Shown piece by piece: positions 10,484 through 18,847 of a DNA stretch of 64,000 nt. The first letter of the stretch is position 1. The number at the start of each line of letters is the position of its first letter. The translations under genes were made by a program, and so were the position numbers. Source of the DNA: Vibrio sp. Y2-5 (lineage in GTDB: Bacteria > Pseudomonadota > Gammaproteobacteria > Enterobacterales > Vibrionaceae); assembly GCF_014596725.1 (NCBI RefSeq), contig NZ_JACVEG010000005.1, forward strand, positions 186,001-250,000. The letters are read 5' to 3'. The notes beneath the pieces were generated by a model that ran no database searches, was not told where the DNA came from, and was given only the letters and a program-made list of their open reading frames with translations.

Positions 10484-11548
10484 ATGACCCATTCCTTATT
10501 TGAAACAATGACCCAATCACCTGCTTACGATGGCAAGCCTGCAATGCTGGTAGAGCTGACGAATACCAGTGGTGTGCAAGTGGTGTTTATGGATATTGGT
10601 GCAACGTGGTTGAGTTGCCAAATACCTGTCGCAGGCGAAATGCGCGAAGTCTTGCTTGGCTTAAGCACTATGGAAGACTTCAAGCAGCATGGCAGCTTCT
10701 TAGGCGTAACCGTTGGTCGCTATGCAAACCGCATTGCAAACTCTCAATTCTCTTGGCAAGGCGAAACCTATACGTTAGCGGCCAACCAAGGTGTGCATTG
10801 TTTGCATGGTGGTAAAGATGGTTGGAGTCATCGCCGCTGGCAAATCGTCAATCAAAGCAAACAGAAAGTTGAATTCTCAATTTTCTCTGCTGATGGTGAT
10901 CAAGGATTTCCGGGTAATGCGACAGCATCGGTGACTTATGAGTTAACAGACGATAATCAGGTCGTGATTAGTTACCGAGCATCAACCGATAAAGCGACAC
11001 CGTTGAATCTGACCAACCATGCCTATTTCAACTTACTCGGTGCTGATACTGGCGTTGATATTCTAGACCACAAACTGCAAGTAAGTGCTAACTACTATTT
11101 GCCAACCACATCTGAAGGTATTCCATTGGGTGAGCTTGCGAGTGTTGAAAATACCAGTTTCGATTTCCGCACAGCGAAAACGGTCAGACAGGATCTATTA
11201 GCTGATGAGCAGCAGCAGAATTGCAAAGGCTATGACCACAGCTTCTTACTCGATGACAGTTGCAAAACAGGTCAAACGGTCGCTACCGTTGAAGCGCCAG
11301 ACGGTTCTCTGTCTATGCAGGTGTTGACCGATAAACCCGCGATCCAGTTTTATGGTGGCAACTTCTTAGAAGGAACGCCTAACCGAAAAGGCTCCACATA
11401 CAAACAGTATCAAGGTCTTGCTTTAGAAACTCAGTATTTACCAGATTCACCGAATCATTCTGATTGGCCTCAGGAGAGCTGTTTTACTCTTCCCGGCGAA
11501 GAATACGCTTTTACTACTGTGTATAAGTTCAACATTTTGGCGAGCTAA
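10484..11548 (+). CDS. galM: Galactose mutarotase (aldose 1-epimerase)
   Basis: Interconverts alpha and beta anomers of galactose to feed GalK. The 354-residue aldose-1-epimerase fold contains GRYANRIANSQF, the catalytic-histidine region NLTNHAYFNL, and a late active-site glutamate in LALETQYLPDSPNH. Last gene of galETKM, followed by a hairpin terminator. Confidence 0.95.
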   Translation: MTHSLFETMTQSPAYDGKPAMLVELTNTSGVQVVFMDIGATWLSCQIPVAGEMREVLLGLSTMEDFKQHGSFLGVTVGRYANRIANSQFSWQGETYTLAANQGVHCLHGGKDGWSHRRWQIVNQSKQKVEFSIFSADGDQGFPGNATASVTYELTDDNQVVISYRASTDKATPLNLTNHAYFNLLGADTGVDILDHKLQVSANYYLPTTSEGIPLGELASVENTSFDFRTAKTVRQDLLADEQQQNCKGYDHSFLLDDSCKTGQTVATVEAPDGSLSMQVLTDKPAIQFYGGNFLEGTPNRKGSTYKQYQGLALETQYLPDSPNHSDWPQESCFTLPGEEYAFTTVYKFNILAS

Positions 11549-11618
11549 CCCGTAGGGTACATAGTGAACTCAAGGGCTGGGGGGATAAGGTTTACAGCTC
11601 TTGGGAGAAAGCGAGTTT

Positions 11619-11650
11619 GCCCTCACTTCTGAAGAAGTGGGGGCTTTTTT
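11619..11650 (+). terminator. Terminator of galETKM
   Basis: GCCCTCACTTC pairs with GAAGTGGGGGC around a TGAA loop, allowing one mismatch, and is followed by a run of seven T. It ends a few bases before the convergent galR stop. Confidence 0.85.
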
Positions 11651-11653
11651 TGC

Positions 11654-12673
11654 TTATTCAGTAGCGCTATTGGAAGGGGCTTTGTCAACTGAGTCTCTGC
11701 GTACTAGGGTTGGAGAAAAACACATTGGCTCTTTGTCCAGAGGTTCATCTTTAGCCAGTTGTAACGCGAGTTTTGCCGCTTTTTCCGCCATCATTTGGAT
11801 AGGGTAACGAATCGTTGTCAGGCGAGGGCGTACATAGCGGGCAATTAAACCGTCATCGAATCCGATAACCGACACCTCTTGCGGTGTTTTCACACCATTC
11901 TCTTCCAGCACGGAAAGGGCACCTGCGGCCATATTGTCGTTATAGGCAACCACACCAGTAATATCCAAAGATTTAGTCAGCAAATTAGTCATGGCTTCTT
12001 CACCGCCTTCACTGTCTGGCGCGGCAAGCTCTAAATAACTGGCTGGTAGAGAAATATTGTGTGCAGCAAGAGCATCTTTGTAACCTTCGATGCGTTGGTC
12101 AGCATCTTCAATGTGATGAGAAGAACTGATACAAGCGATCTTCTCATGCCCATGGCGGATCAGAAATTCAGTCGCTAGGTAAGCACCTTTGTAGTTATCT
12201 AAAGAGATACAACGATCGGCGAGCTCTGGAATATGGCGGTTGATCAGCACTAATGCTTTGATCTCATGCGCGTAGGCAATCAGTTCTTCATCAGAAAGCG
12301 CTTTTGAGTGAATAACCAAAGCGTCACAGCGACTGTTAATCAGCAGATCGATAGCTTGGCGCTCTTCTTCTGCCTCATGGTAACCATTACCGATCAGCAA
12401 GTGTTTACCCGCCTGATGGGCAATATTATCGACAGCTTTAACTAGCGTACCAAAAAAGGGGTCAGAGACATCACTGACTAAAACACCAATGGTATTTGTA
12501 CTTTGGCTTACTAAAGCACGGGCGGCAGCGTTCGGGCGGTAGCCAAGATCTTTCATCGCCTTTGTGACTGATTCGATAGAAGCTTTACTTGCTTTGGGAG
12601 ATTTATTGATCACGCGTGAAACCGTTGCCACTGAAACGCCAGCGTCACGTGCTACGTCTTTTATGGTTGCCAT
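11654..12673 (-). CDS. galR: Galactose operon repressor GalR (LacI family)
   Basis: A LacI/GalR transcriptional repressor that binds gal operators and is released by galactose. The 339-residue protein starts MATIKDVARDAGVSVATVSR, almost the E. coli GalR helix-turn-helix, followed by a periplasmic-binding-protein-like sugar domain with SDVSDPFFGTLVKAVD and IGFDDGLIARYVRPRLTT. I chose ATG 12673 (GAGG 6 bp upstream) over an upstream start that adds 12 unrelated residues. It converges on galM. An operator-like site at 12795-12810 suggests self-control. Confidence 0.93.
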   Translation of the reverse strand: MATIKDVARDAGVSVATVSRVINKSPKASKASIESVTKAMKDLGYRPNAAARALVSQSTNTIGVLVSDVSDPFFGTLVKAVDNIAHQAGKHLLIGNGYHEAEEERQAIDLLINSRCDALVIHSKALSDEELIAYAHEIKALVLINRHIPELADRCISLDNYKGAYLATEFLIRHGHEKIACISSSHHIEDADQRIEGYKDALAAHNISLPASYLELAAPDSEGGEEAMTNLLTKSLDITGVVAYNDNMAAGALSVLEENGVKTPQEVSVIGFDDGLIARYVRPRLTTIRYPIQMMAEKAAKLALQLAKDEPLDKEPMCFSPTLVRRDSVDKAPSNSATE

Positions 12674-12794
12674 GAGAGACCTCGCTACATAAGAAAGGTT
12701 ATTTAACAATGTGAGTGAAAATATGGCAACGAATCAGTTAAATAATATACAGATATGAGAGCTTGAGCTTAGATTTGATAAAGGGTAACAGGGA

Positions 12795-12810
12795 GTGTAA
12801 ACGTTTTTAG
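12795..12810 (-). promoter_or_regulatory. Gal-operator-like site upstream of galR
   Basis: GTGTAAACGTTTTTAG shares its first 12 bases with the operator before galE and deviates in the last few. It lies about 120 bp upstream of the galR start, suggesting autoregulation or looping control. Confidence 0.5.
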
Positions 12811-12856
12811 TTAACGTGAATTCCTCCCATTCTTGTAATAGGAGGATAGAATCGTT

Positions 12857-13408
12857 TTATCGGACGCTGGCGATCAGGTTATCAATCAAAGAATGCTTGG
12901 ATTGACACACACCTGCAAGTCTAACGTATTTAGGATTATGGCGGTCATTGAGCAGAGGATAATGCCATCCAACAGTATGCTCTACAAAGTGTTTCGCGAA
13001 TGCCTCTGAGACTTCTAAACAACCGCATATAACGGTATCGACATAGCTCTGAACAATCGGACTTTTCTCGCAAGGTTGAAGGTGGTGTTCAGTAACATAT
13101 ACCCAAATCGCTTTGCTGGTGTCGAATTCAATGTCGCTTTCAATTTGATTTGGGTGAAGCGAAACTCGTTGATAACCACTTTCACGGCGATCGAATTCGA
13201 CCAGCGCTGAGTCGTCAATTTCCAGCAGCACACCGTTAACTTGACCTTCACCTGTGTTCACCACGAGCGGGGAGATAGTATAAGTGTCATCAATTTTTCC
13301 CCAAGAGCGGACTAAACCATGGGCAATGACAGGAATCGCTGTGCCTGTTTGCCCTGTTAGCTGTCTGGAGTGTGAATTCATCAGGCTTCCATAGCCAAAA
13401 ATATACAT
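12857..13408 (-). CDS. Gamma-glutamylcyclotransferase-fold protein
   Basis: A 183-residue protein with a GGCT/AIG2-like N-terminus: the substrate-loop motif YGSLMNSHSR is at residues 6-15, and a candidate catalytic acid is in EFDRRESGYQR. Members include gamma-glutamyl cyclotransferases and gamma-glutamylamine cyclotransferases. The exact substrate cannot be told from sequence. Ribosome site AGGACGAG precedes the ATG, and the promoter region is occupied by a hairpin repeat element (13418-13565). No operon partner is evident. Confidence 0.7.
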   Translation of the reverse strand: MYIFGYGSLMNSHSRQLTGQTGTAIPVIAHGLVRSWGKIDDTYTISPLVVNTGEGQVNGVLLEIDDSALVEFDRRESGYQRVSLHPNQIESDIEFDTSKAIWVYVTEHHLQPCEKSPIVQSYVDTVICGCLEVSEAFAKHFVEHTVGWHYPLLNDRHNPKYVRLAGVCQSKHSLIDNLIASVR

Positions 13409-13417
13409 GTACTCGTC

Positions 13418-13565
13418 CTATTTGAATCTGTAGCTGTGTTAACTGCATTCACTCACCCTAATCACATAGTGGCCTATGCTCATAGGGATTCATTCATTTG
13501 TCGCCTTGCTACAAATCCAAATAGTTAGAGTATTAATAGCTATTTGAATCTGTAGCTGTGTTAAC
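13418..13565. repeat. Hairpin-forming intergenic repeat, copy 1
   Basis: The element is bounded by a 26-bp perfect direct repeat (13418-13443 and 13540-13565). Its centre holds a nested inverted repeat (CCCTA, CATAG then CTATG, TAGGG, about 13456-13485), and a 7-bp inverted repeat CAAATAG/CTATTTG lies at about 13518-13546. The central part recurs near 60729-60824. It fills the gap between the GGCT-fold gene and the zntB-like gene. Confidence 0.75.
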
Positions 13566-13586
13566 GGCTTCTTTCATTAATCAGTT

Positions 13587-14525
13587 TTAATTTTTCGAGA
13601 AAAACTCTAGTCGTTTCAATATCCAAAACTCAATGGCGAAGATTCCCACTAAACTTGCGCAGAATAGCCCAAATGCTATCGGCGAATCTGTACCAGGTAT
13701 GCCCCCAACGTTAACACCTAATAATCCGGTTAAGAAGCTGGTCGGTAAAAAAATCGCTGCAATCACAGAGAACAGATAGGTGTTCTGGTTCATTTTTTCT
13801 GCGTGATACTGGCGCAACTCGCCTTTAATGATTTCTAACTCACTGAGGAAGAAGTCGAGTGTTTCGTTGATGCGGGTAATAGTGTTCACGCTATGGCGTA
13901 AGCGCATATTCTTGAAGTTGGACAATGGAACATCTGAAGACAAGTAGTCGTCAATGGCGTACTGCTGAGGCTTGATAAAGCGTTTGATTTTGAGGAGTGC
14001 CTTATGAGTGTCCATCATGTCTTCGCTCAGCTCTAATTCGCTGTCAAACATTTCAATTCTGTCTTCAACAGAATCAAGGTAGTCGTCGATGTTTTTATTG
14101 AGTCCATCAATAATGTTCAACACGAGATCCGCAAGCGTTTTTGGACCTTGACCTTGTTGCAGAGATTCTCGGATCGCGTTGATGGTTTTGGATGGGATCT
14201 TACGGGTAGAGATCAGCACACCCTGATAATAAAGAATGCGAACACTGAGCATATCCGCAGGATCGGCATTATCGTTGAGATTGACGCCTCTCAATATCAA
14301 TAAGAAATTCTGTTCATCGTATTGCTCGAACAATGGGCGTGTATCTTCAACTAACAAGCTGTCGACGATAGAGGCGGGAATGGCGTTATCAAGAAGCCAT
14401 TCCCTCACCCCCGGCATATCTCGTTGGCAGTGATACCAATGATGAGCTTCGATTGAGGTAACCTGATCTGTTGGTTGAATTGCTTGTTGTCCGGAAAATT
14501 GCCAGTGATCGATTACAAAATCCAT
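13587..14525 (-). CDS. zntB: ZntB/CorA-family metal cation transporter
   Basis: A pentameric inner-membrane channel/transporter of the CorA superfamily, of the ZntB (Zn2+) branch. The 312-residue protein has a large soluble N-terminal domain, a long helical stalk (about 130-245), and two C-terminal transmembrane helices. After the first helix comes LLGVNVGGIPG, the place of the CorA GMN motif. GVN with GGIPG is the ZntB-like variant (E. coli has GIN). Zinc as substrate is inferred from this. Confidence 0.82.
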   Translation of the reverse strand: MDFVIDHWQFSGQQAIQPTDQVTSIEAHHWYHCQRDMPGVREWLLDNAIPASIVDSLLVEDTRPLFEQYDEQNFLLILRGVNLNDNADPADMLSVRILYYQGVLISTRKIPSKTINAIRESLQQGQGPKTLADLVLNIIDGLNKNIDDYLDSVEDRIEMFDSELELSEDMMDTHKALLKIKRFIKPQQYAIDDYLSSDVPLSNFKNMRLRHSVNTITRINETLDFFLSELEIIKGELRQYHAEKMNQNTYLFSVIAAIFLPTSFLTGLLGVNVGGIPGTDSPIAFGLFCASLVGIFAIEFWILKRLEFFSKN

Positions 14526-14580
14526 AGTGATCCTTTTGAAGCATTTATCTTTTACAAATTGGCTTAGTTAAAGCTTATGT

Positions 14581-14614
14581 TTTTATAAAACAGCCCAAGA
14601 TGATCTTGGGCTGT
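14581..14614 (-). terminator. Terminator of the ATP-grasp gene
   Basis: A perfect hairpin with arms ACAGCCCAAGAT and ATCTTGGGCTGT (14590-14614) is followed on the minus strand by TTTTATAAAA. It lies 12 bp beyond the stop codon. Confidence 0.85.
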
Positions 14615-14626
14615 AGGAGCGTTTGA

Positions 14627-16078
14627 CTAGAAACCACGCATTTGAATACGGCGCAGGAACTCAGTCATCACTCGGTCGTACAGTAAGTCACCTAAGAAAG
14701 CATCCTCTACATGATGATCAATACTTGGGTTATCGTTAACTTCGATAACATAAACCTGACCGTCAATCTCTTTTAAGTCAACGCCATACAAACCACTACC
14801 GATAAGGTTGGACGCTTTAACAGCGACATCTACCACATTTTTCGGTACTTGTTTCAAGTCGAGAGTTTCAAAGCCACCAGAAGAAACACGGCCGCTATTG
14901 TGGTGTTGGTAAATTTGCCAATGGCCTCGGCTCATCATGTATTTACAGGCGAAGATAGGTTGGCGGTTCATTACACCAATACGCCAGTCAAAGTCGGTCG
15001 GCATAAAGGCTTGAGCCAAAATAAGCGCGCTTTTCTCGAACAAAGTAGACGCTTCTTTTTCCAACTCTTCTTCAGTACGAACTTTCACAACGCCACGAGA
15101 GAAAGCACCATCTGGAATTTTCAGCACCATTGGTAATTCGAGCTGAGAAAGCAGTTTTTCTTTCCAGTCACTGTCGAAGCTTTTTACAATTACGCCTTTA
15201 GGTGCTGGCACATTGTTGCGTTGCAATAACTCGGTCAAAAATACCTTATTGGTACATTTCATGATCGATTCAGAATCATCCATCACAATCAATCCCATCT
15301 TTTCAGCGGTTTTTGCAAAACGATAGGTGTAGTTGCTGATATTGGTCGTTGCACGAATGAACAATCCATCAAACTCGCCTAAACGCGATAGGTCGTCAGG
15401 TGAAATGGTTTCTAAGTTCATGCCCAAGCGGTTTGCTGCACGAGTAAAGCGTTTTAGCGCTGAAGCATCTGAAGGAGGCATTTTTTCTTCAGGATCAACC
15501 AACATCGCCACATCGTAGCGGTATTTTTTCTCTTGCTTTGGTTTACGCCATACTTTTGTTGAGAACATTTCCAGAGACTCGATGAAGAAGTCTTGTTCTT
15601 GATCTTCCAAATCTTGGAATGGGTATGGCGCAATTCGGTTGATCTGCCATTGCCCTTGATATTTGTGCATTTTCAGTTCAATGACTGGCACCATGAACTG
15701 CTCGAACAGGCGTCGAGCAAGCTTATCTAATCCCGGCTCTGGCGTACGCCCGAAGTAGATTTTACAGTGAATAGAATCGGTGTTTTTGCACAGTTTATTG
15801 AGTTTCAATAAACCGGAAGAGAGCAAAAATGGCTGGTTAATATCGTTAATTGCCATTACGCGCGGAATAACGCGATGCCCACGAGCCTCTGCCATTAAAG
15901 AGCAGTAGTAGCCGTTGCTCATGTAATCATAATCACGACACAAATTGACCACCTGTACGCTGCGAAAATTGTTCTTCCAGTCTGCATCAAGGTATTGTGC
16001 AACGCTGACAACTTGTTCTGAAGGGAAGTATTGTTGCCAGTCGCTTGCTTGGTCGGTCACGATTAAAAGGTTTGCCAT
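14627..16078 (-). CDS. RLAN-domain ATP-grasp ligase (RimK-like)
   Basis: A predicted carboxylate-amine ligase. Of 483 residues, about 1-185 match the RimK-like ATP-grasp N-terminal (RLAN) type, with VVNLCRDYDYMSNGYYCSLM and a KIYFGRTPEP segment. The remainder is an ATP-grasp core with DDSESIMKCTNKVFLTELL, the ATP-lysine strand MVLKIPDGAFSRGVVKV, and the metal-binding end LYGVDLKEIDGQVYVIEVNDNP. All expected Glu/Asn metal ligands look intact. The ligated substrate is unknown. It is divergent from the GNAT-C39 gene 212 bp away, a pairing I believe recurs in other proteobacteria. Confidence 0.8.
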   Translation of the reverse strand: MANLLIVTDQASDWQQYFPSEQVVSVAQYLDADWKNNFRSVQVVNLCRDYDYMSNGYYCSLMAEARGHRVIPRVMAINDINQPFLLSSGLLKLNKLCKNTDSIHCKIYFGRTPEPGLDKLARRLFEQFMVPVIELKMHKYQGQWQINRIAPYPFQDLEDQEQDFFIESLEMFSTKVWRKPKQEKKYRYDVAMLVDPEEKMPPSDASALKRFTRAANRLGMNLETISPDDLSRLGEFDGLFIRATTNISNYTYRFAKTAEKMGLIVMDDSESIMKCTNKVFLTELLQRNNVPAPKGVIVKSFDSDWKEKLLSQLELPMVLKIPDGAFSRGVVKVRTEEELEKEASTLFEKSALILAQAFMPTDFDWRIGVMNRQPIFACKYMMSRGHWQIYQHHNSGRVSSGGFETLDLKQVPKNVVDVAVKASNLIGSGLYGVDLKEIDGQVYVIEVNDNPSIDHHVEDAFLGDLLYDRVMTEFLRRIQMRGF

Positions 16079-16290
16079 ATTATTTTGATTCCTATTGCTA
16101 GAGTCTACATACGCTAAAGTTAGATTCCCGCATCACAGTAAACAGCTTTACTGCTCATCACTCCCAATGGTTCGATACGATTAAGTGTAGACAATCACTC
16201 GAATTTTATTGTTCATTACCTAGCTGCATGCTTAGTTGCTTTGGGTGTATTATTGAACTGCAATCTTGCTTAATTTCTTAAGGACATCGT

Positions 16291-17385
16291 ATGGACTTTC
16301 GTCTTGCGAAAAGTGCTGATCTCTCTGCGCTTAATGCGTTAGAACAACAGCTATTTGAAGGAGATAAAATCTCTCCGCGTCAAATGAAGCGTTTTTTACA
16401 CTCCAACCAAGCTGTCATTTTTGTGGCAGATTCTGGTGAGGAATTGGCTGGATATGCATTGCTACTATTTCATCAAGGTACACAGCTATCAAGGTTGTAT
16501 TCAATTGCCGTTAAACCTGATTTCAGAGGACGGAGAATTGCTCAGAATTTGGTTGAGCAATGTGAGCGTGCAGCTCTTGATCAAGGCTCCACTACATTAA
16601 GGCTAGAAGTTCGTGAAGACAATACGGCAGCAATAAATTTATATGAAAAAATGGGCTATAAAACACTGAAAGTCCTGATTCATTATTACGACGATTTGTG
16701 TAACGGTCGTCGCTTACAGAAACGTCTTACGCCACATGGTCCAAAAGTGCAGTTACCTATGCCTTTGTACGTTCAAACCACCCCTTTTACCTGTGGCGCG
16801 GCTTGTCTGTTAATGAGTTTCTCTTATCTGGATAAAACCTTCGAACCCACACGAATTCAGGAGATGCAGCTGTGGCGTGAAGCGACAACCATTTTCATGG
16901 CAGCTGGGCATGGTGGTTGTAGTGGGCAGGGTTTAGCACTTGCTGCGACTCGTCGCGGTTTTCATGTCGAGCTATGGAGTCAGTCTAAGAGCACGCCATT
17001 CATTGATAGTGTTCGTGACGTGAACAAGAAAGCGGTCATTGAGTTGGTTCATCAGGATTTCTGCCAACAGCTAGAAACACAAGATGTGACGACCATTGAT
17101 GCACCGCCAAGCCAAGAGCAGTTGGAAGAGTGGGTAAGACACGGTGCCTGTGTACTGCTGCTTATCAGTACCTATCGCTTTGATGGTAAGAAAGAACCTC
17201 ACTGGATTGTATTAAGTGGTATGAGTGAGAAGTTTTTCTTCTTCCATGATCCGCATGCTGAAGGTGAGGAACACGCGATTGCGTCAGCGTTTGTGCCACT
17301 GGGTAAAAAGGCGCTGTGCCAGATTTTAGGTTTTGGGAAGCAGAAACATACCGCGTGCGTAGTCATTACCCCTAAAGCGTCTTAA
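16291..17385 (+). CDS. GNAT acetyltransferase fused to C39-like cysteine peptidase
   Basis: A two-domain 364-residue protein. Residues 1-150 form a GNAT fold with the acetyl-CoA loop region RLYSIAVKPDFRGRRIAQNL (68-87) and DNTAAINLYEKMGYK. Residues about 155-360 form a papain-like C39-type peptidase with nucleophile C168 in TPFTCGAAC, H304 in PHWIVLSG and D320 in HDPHAEG, so the triad appears complete. There are no transmembrane helices or ABC domain, unlike bacteriocin exporters. Start ATG 16291 follows AAGGACATCGT. Divergent partner is the RLAN/ATP-grasp gene. Role unknown; peptide tagging or trimming is an inference. Confidence 0.8.
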   Translation: MDFRLAKSADLSALNALEQQLFEGDKISPRQMKRFLHSNQAVIFVADSGEELAGYALLLFHQGTQLSRLYSIAVKPDFRGRRIAQNLVEQCERAALDQGSTTLRLEVREDNTAAINLYEKMGYKTLKVLIHYYDDLCNGRRLQKRLTPHGPKVQLPMPLYVQTTPFTCGAACLLMSFSYLDKTFEPTRIQEMQLWREATTIFMAAGHGGCSGQGLALAATRRGFHVELWSQSKSTPFIDSVRDVNKKAVIELVHQDFCQQLETQDVTTIDAPPSQEQLEEWVRHGACVLLLISTYRFDGKKEPHWIVLSGMSEKFFFFHDPHAEGEEHAIASAFVPLGKKALCQILGFGKQKHTACVVITPKAS

Positions 17386-17397
17386 TTCATTCGTCTA

Positions 17398-17433
17398 CTG
17401 CCTCTCTCGATTCTTTTGGAATCAGAGAGGCAG
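17398..17433. terminator. Bidirectional terminator
   Basis: CTGCCTCTCT pairs with AGAGAGGCAG, extended inward by GATTC/GAATC, between the convergent GNAT-C39 and deaminase genes. On the plus strand it is followed by ATTGTTTT. Confidence 0.8.
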
Positions 17434-17446
17434 ATTGTTTTCGTAA

Positions 17447-18454
17447 CTATACGTATTGAGCCAAGTACGCTTGCGTTTGTTCCACCATACGCGCTTTTTC
17501 TTGGTCAGAAATGAAACTCGCTTCAATCGCATTCAAAGTGAATTGCGCTAACTCTTGGTAAGACATTGGGTGAGCATCTGCAACCGCGTTGAAATTATCT
17601 GTCATGTAACCGCCAAAATACGCAGGATCGTCCGAGTTGATGGTGACACAAAGTCCCTGACGTAACAGTTGCACTATGTTGTGCTGCTCCATTTGCTGGA
17701 AGACTTTCAATTTCAGATTGGAAAGCGGGCATACTGTTAATGGCATACGTGTTTGCTTAAGCTCTTCGACTAATGCTGCATCTTCAACACAACGCACACC
17801 ATGGTCGATGCGCTGTACGCCCAAAAGGTCGATGGCGTTGCGAATATTCAGAGCAGGACCTTCTTCACCAGCATGAGCGACCGTAACAAAACCTGCGTTT
17901 CTTGCTTCACGGAATACATTTTCAAACTTCTCGGGCGGGTGACCTTGCTCGGAAGAATCCAATCCTACACCAACGATTTTTTCTTTGAATGGTAATGCCT
18001 GATGCAAGGTTTCCAGTGCCGCAGTTTCGCTCAAGTGACGTAAGAAGCACATAATGATTTGGCTAGAAATACCCAGCTCAATCTGTGCTTGTTCCAGTGC
18101 TCGACTAATACCGTTAATTACGGTTTCGAACGCGATGCCACGATCGGTATGCGTTTGCGGGTCAAAGAAAATCTCGGTATGAATAACATTGTCTTGCTTA
18201 CAACGGAGCATATAAGCCCAAGTCAGGTCAAAGAAGTCTTGTTCATGGATGAGAACATTCGCGCCCTGATAATAGATATCGAGAAAAGACTGAAGATTGG
18301 AAAATTGGTAGGCCGCGCGTACTTCTTCTGGAGAAGAGAAGGGAATGTCGATGTGGTTACGTTTTGCCAGTTCAAACATCAATTCAGGCTCAAGAGAACC
18401 TTCAATGTGCAAATGCAGTTCGACTTTCGGCAATTGTTGGATAAATCGTTTCAT
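17447..18454 (-). CDS. add: Adenine deaminase (adenosine deaminase family)
   Basis: A metal-dependent amidohydrolase-fold deaminase of 335 residues with HLHIEGSLEPEL, the catalytic VAHAGEEGP, RIDHGVR and NSDDPAYFGG motifs. In many genomes it is named adenosine deaminase (add), but the HLHIEGSLEPEL opening and the FFDPQTHTDRG segment belong to the adenine-deaminase branch (fungal Aah1 and Pseudomonas type), so adenine to hypoxanthine is the more likely reaction. An adenine riboswitch (18583-18649) in its leader agrees with this. Converges on the GNAT-C39 gene. Confidence 0.88.
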   Translation of the reverse strand: MKRFIQQLPKVELHLHIEGSLEPELMFELAKRNHIDIPFSSPEEVRAAYQFSNLQSFLDIYYQGANVLIHEQDFFDLTWAYMLRCKQDNVIHTEIFFDPQTHTDRGIAFETVINGISRALEQAQIELGISSQIIMCFLRHLSETAALETLHQALPFKEKIVGVGLDSSEQGHPPEKFENVFREARNAGFVTVAHAGEEGPALNIRNAIDLLGVQRIDHGVRCVEDAALVEELKQTRMPLTVCPLSNLKLKVFQQMEQHNIVQLLRQGLCVTINSDDPAYFGGYMTDNFNAVADAHPMSYQELAQFTLNAIEASFISDQEKARMVEQTQAYLAQYV

Positions 18455-18582
18455 ATATGCTCTTAATCCTCATGTGATTAATCGCTTTTCATCTTGAGTG
18501 GTGTTTTACCTTTAACACCTTATCGGTATGTGAGGTAAATGGAGCCCATACAAAGAGAAAGCGATAACCTATTCGCTTAACT

Positions 18583-18649
18583 CTTCGTAATCAGAATTTT
18601 ACGGATCCTGGTAGAGACCCCCACACCGTATCAGTGGGGTTATACGAAG
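18583..18649 (-). promoter_or_regulatory. Purine riboswitch aptamer, adenine type
   Basis: Read on the minus strand this has the three-way-junction purine aptamer. P1 is CTTCGTA with TACGAAG (7 bp). P2 is CCCCAC with GTGGGG. P3 is CAGGAT with ATTCTG. The joining sequence TCTCTACC is conserved, and the loops carry a GG and a CC able to kiss. The ligand-specifying base in GATTACG is T instead of the C of guanine aptamers, which marks adenine. It lies 128 bp before the deaminase start, as in the known Vibrio vulnificus add switch but with a longer spacer. ATCGCTTT (18558-18565) can pair with AAAGCGAT (18481-18488) next to the ribosome site or with AAGCGA (18573-18578) next to P1. Confidence 0.92.
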
Positions 18650-18804
18650 CAACTTTTACTATTTTCAAATCGACAGTTAAAAAGGCTTACTGTTAGATTT
18701 AAAAATAAGAAACTTTAAACAAATGATAACTTAAATATTTGTAATTGCCACTTCTAACAATAATCTAAGATGCGGTTTTAACTTCAGATATAAAAAGTAG
18801 ATAT

Positions 18805-18834
18805 AAAAAAGCTCCCCTTGTAGGAGAGCTTTGA
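18805..18834 (-). terminator. Terminator of nptA
   Basis: On the minus strand AAAGCTCTCC and GGGGAGCTTT pair around TACAA, followed by TTTAT. It lies just after the nptA stop. Confidence 0.8.
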
Positions 18835-18847
18835 AAATACATTCGAT

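Larger units (their letters stand above)
18455..18847. other. Riboswitch leader and nptA terminator region
   Basis: This gap of 393 bp contains the deaminase leader with its riboswitch (18455-18660), an AT-rich stretch likely carrying that gene's promoter (about 18660-18800), and the nptA terminator (18805-18834). Confidence 0.7.

Noticed and set aside
18059..18466. Plus-strand frame of 135 codons opposite the deaminase
   Set aside because: It is antisense to a conserved enzyme, with no domain.
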